DNA of 64,000 nt, taken from NCBI RefSeq assembly GCF_009208585.1, contig NZ_WFLN01000007.1, forward strand, positions 124,001-188,000, written 5' to 3'. The translations under genes and the position numbers were made by a program. The stretch comes from Fluviispira multicolorata. GTDB lineage: Bacteria > Bdellovibrionota_B > Oligoflexia > Silvanigrellales > Silvanigrellaceae. Below, in pieces: positions 63,248 to 64,000 of the stretch. Every line of letters starts with the position of its first letter. Position 1 is the first letter of the stretch. Under the pieces are notes generated by a model. It had not been told where the DNA came from. It did not search any database and saw only the letters and a program-made list of their open reading frames with translations.

Positions 63248-64000
63248 ATGGAATAATTCTTTTGTATGAGAGAAAAAAGTTCAGGAAATACATCTTTGCT
63301 TGCCGCAATAATTCCTTTATCGTTGAGTGGACAAAATTCTTCTCCTTTATAATTTGTCACGACTCCTCCTGCTTCTAAAATGATTAAGGCGCCTGCGGCC
63401 ATGTCCCAAGGAGCCAAAGGAGTTTCGTAAAATCCTTGAAAAATATTATTTGCAGTGAGCGCTAAATCAAGAGCTGCCGCGCCATTTATTCGAAGTCCTA
63501 GTGATTTATTTTGAATTGCAGCTATTGTATTTACTAATGGAATGAGATCTTTTTCTTTATTAGAACTGAAGCCAGTTGCAATACTTGCTAATTTAAAATT
63601 ATTAAAATCGTTCATTGTTATTTTTTTGCCATTTAAAAATGTGCCTTTTCTTTTTTCTGAAATAAATAATAATTGAGTAGTGGGTTGGTAAATAGCTCCA
63701 ATAATTGCATGAAATCTATTTTCGACAACGTGTCCAAAAGCAATTGAGATACAATAATATGGATTTCCCTTAGAAAAGTTTGTGGTTCCATCAAGAGGAT
63801 CGATTATCCAAATTGGCTGGATCTTTTCTTCATTTTTTTGTGAAAATTTTTCTAGGCCCGACTCTTCTGCCAGAATAAAATGAGTTTGAAATTTTTCATG
63901 AATTTTCTTTTTAAGAAAACTTTCTGAAGCATAATCAGCATCTGTCACAATGCCCTGATTTTCTGTTTTCTCATGGACAACAAAATTTTTTTGGAAATAT
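63244..64000 (-). CDS. Inositol monophosphatase family protein (N-terminus off the right edge)
   Basis: The frame stays open to the window edge. Residues upstream of the apparent GTG at 63948 continue the family sequence (FVVHEKTENQGIVTDADYAS), so the start lies beyond 64000. Metal-binding motifs are DPLDGTTNF and APWDMAAGALIILEAGG. The conserved Glu of the first motif may be the EES in ILAEESGLE. The family hydrolyses inositol phosphates, but members also act on other sugar phosphates or on PAP (CysQ), so the substrate is open. Confidence 0.9.
   Translation of the reverse strand, partial: YFQKNFVVHEKTENQGIVTDADYASESFLKKKIHEKFQTHFILAEESGLEKFSQKNEEKIQPIWIIDPLDGTTNFSKGNPYYCISIAFGHVVENRFHAIIGAIYQPTTQLLFISEKRKGTFLNGKKITMNDFNNFKLASIATGFSSNKEKDLIPLVNTIAAIQNKSLGLRINGAAALDLALTANNIFQGFYETPLAPWDMAAGALIILEAGGVVTNYKGEEFCPLNDKGIIAASKDVFPELFSLIQKNYSI

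Overview
The window is AT-rich Gram-negative bacterial chromosome carrying soluble and membrane chemoreceptors, two CheA kinases, many secreted lipoproteins and outer-membrane barrels, infC, greA, tRNA genes and a class A penicillin-binding protein. Gene content and composition suggest a Bdellovibrionota/Oligoflexia-type organism (Silvanigrellales-like). That placement is inference from overall character, not from a marker gene. No phage, IS element, integrase or CRISPR array is visible.

Layout. 1-9.9 kb: a chemosensory block with a CheA (cut by the left edge), a REC-CheA fusion, a soluble PAS chemoreceptor, a CheY-like regulator, a FecR/beta-barrel protein and a Cache chemoreceptor. 9.9-13.1 kb: a CpdB-like phosphoesterase translationally coupled to infC, an unreported-looking 49-residue basic ORF, and tRNA-Leu(CAA). 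13.1-18.8 kb: a STAS protein with a diguanylate cyclase, then an operon with an ECF sigma factor and a candidate anti-sigma factor. 18.8-24.9 kb: greA, a DUF1844 protein, phosphohexomutase, a TPR lipoprotein and an outer-membrane barrel. 25-29.7 kb: two membrane proteins that look like sulfatases with their catalytic residues lost. 29.7-37.9 kb: hutH, an RlmM-like methyltransferase, a YigZ protein, a cyclophilin, an S1/P1 nuclease, a TM2 protein, two tandem tRNA-Pro(UGG) genes and recD2.

The most interesting part is 37.9-58.1 kb, almost all on the minus strand. First comes a coupled two-gene operon: a 986-residue exported protein whose central and C-terminal part matches the pore/translocation domain of the large clostridial toxins TcdA/TcdB, followed with a 4-base overlap by an exported protein ending in a toxin-type deaminase domain. 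No immunity gene is seen, so a two-component toxin aimed at another (perhaps eukaryotic) cell is a reasonable hypothesis. Upstream lies a 14.6-kb cluster of exported proteins of unknown role built from duplicated units: two copies each of a divergent subtilase-like lipoprotein, a 550-residue beta-rich protein, a 380-residue helical protein and a 200-residue protein. It also holds single HEAT-repeat and Hint (intein/hedgehog-like) proteins. A 117-base direct repeat, a 25-codon gene remnant and a 16-bp inverted repeat mark recent rearrangement in it.

58.3-64 kb returns to ordinary genes: a His-rich TPR protein, a class A PBP, AzlC/AzlD, and an inositol-monophosphatase-family enzyme cut by the right edge.
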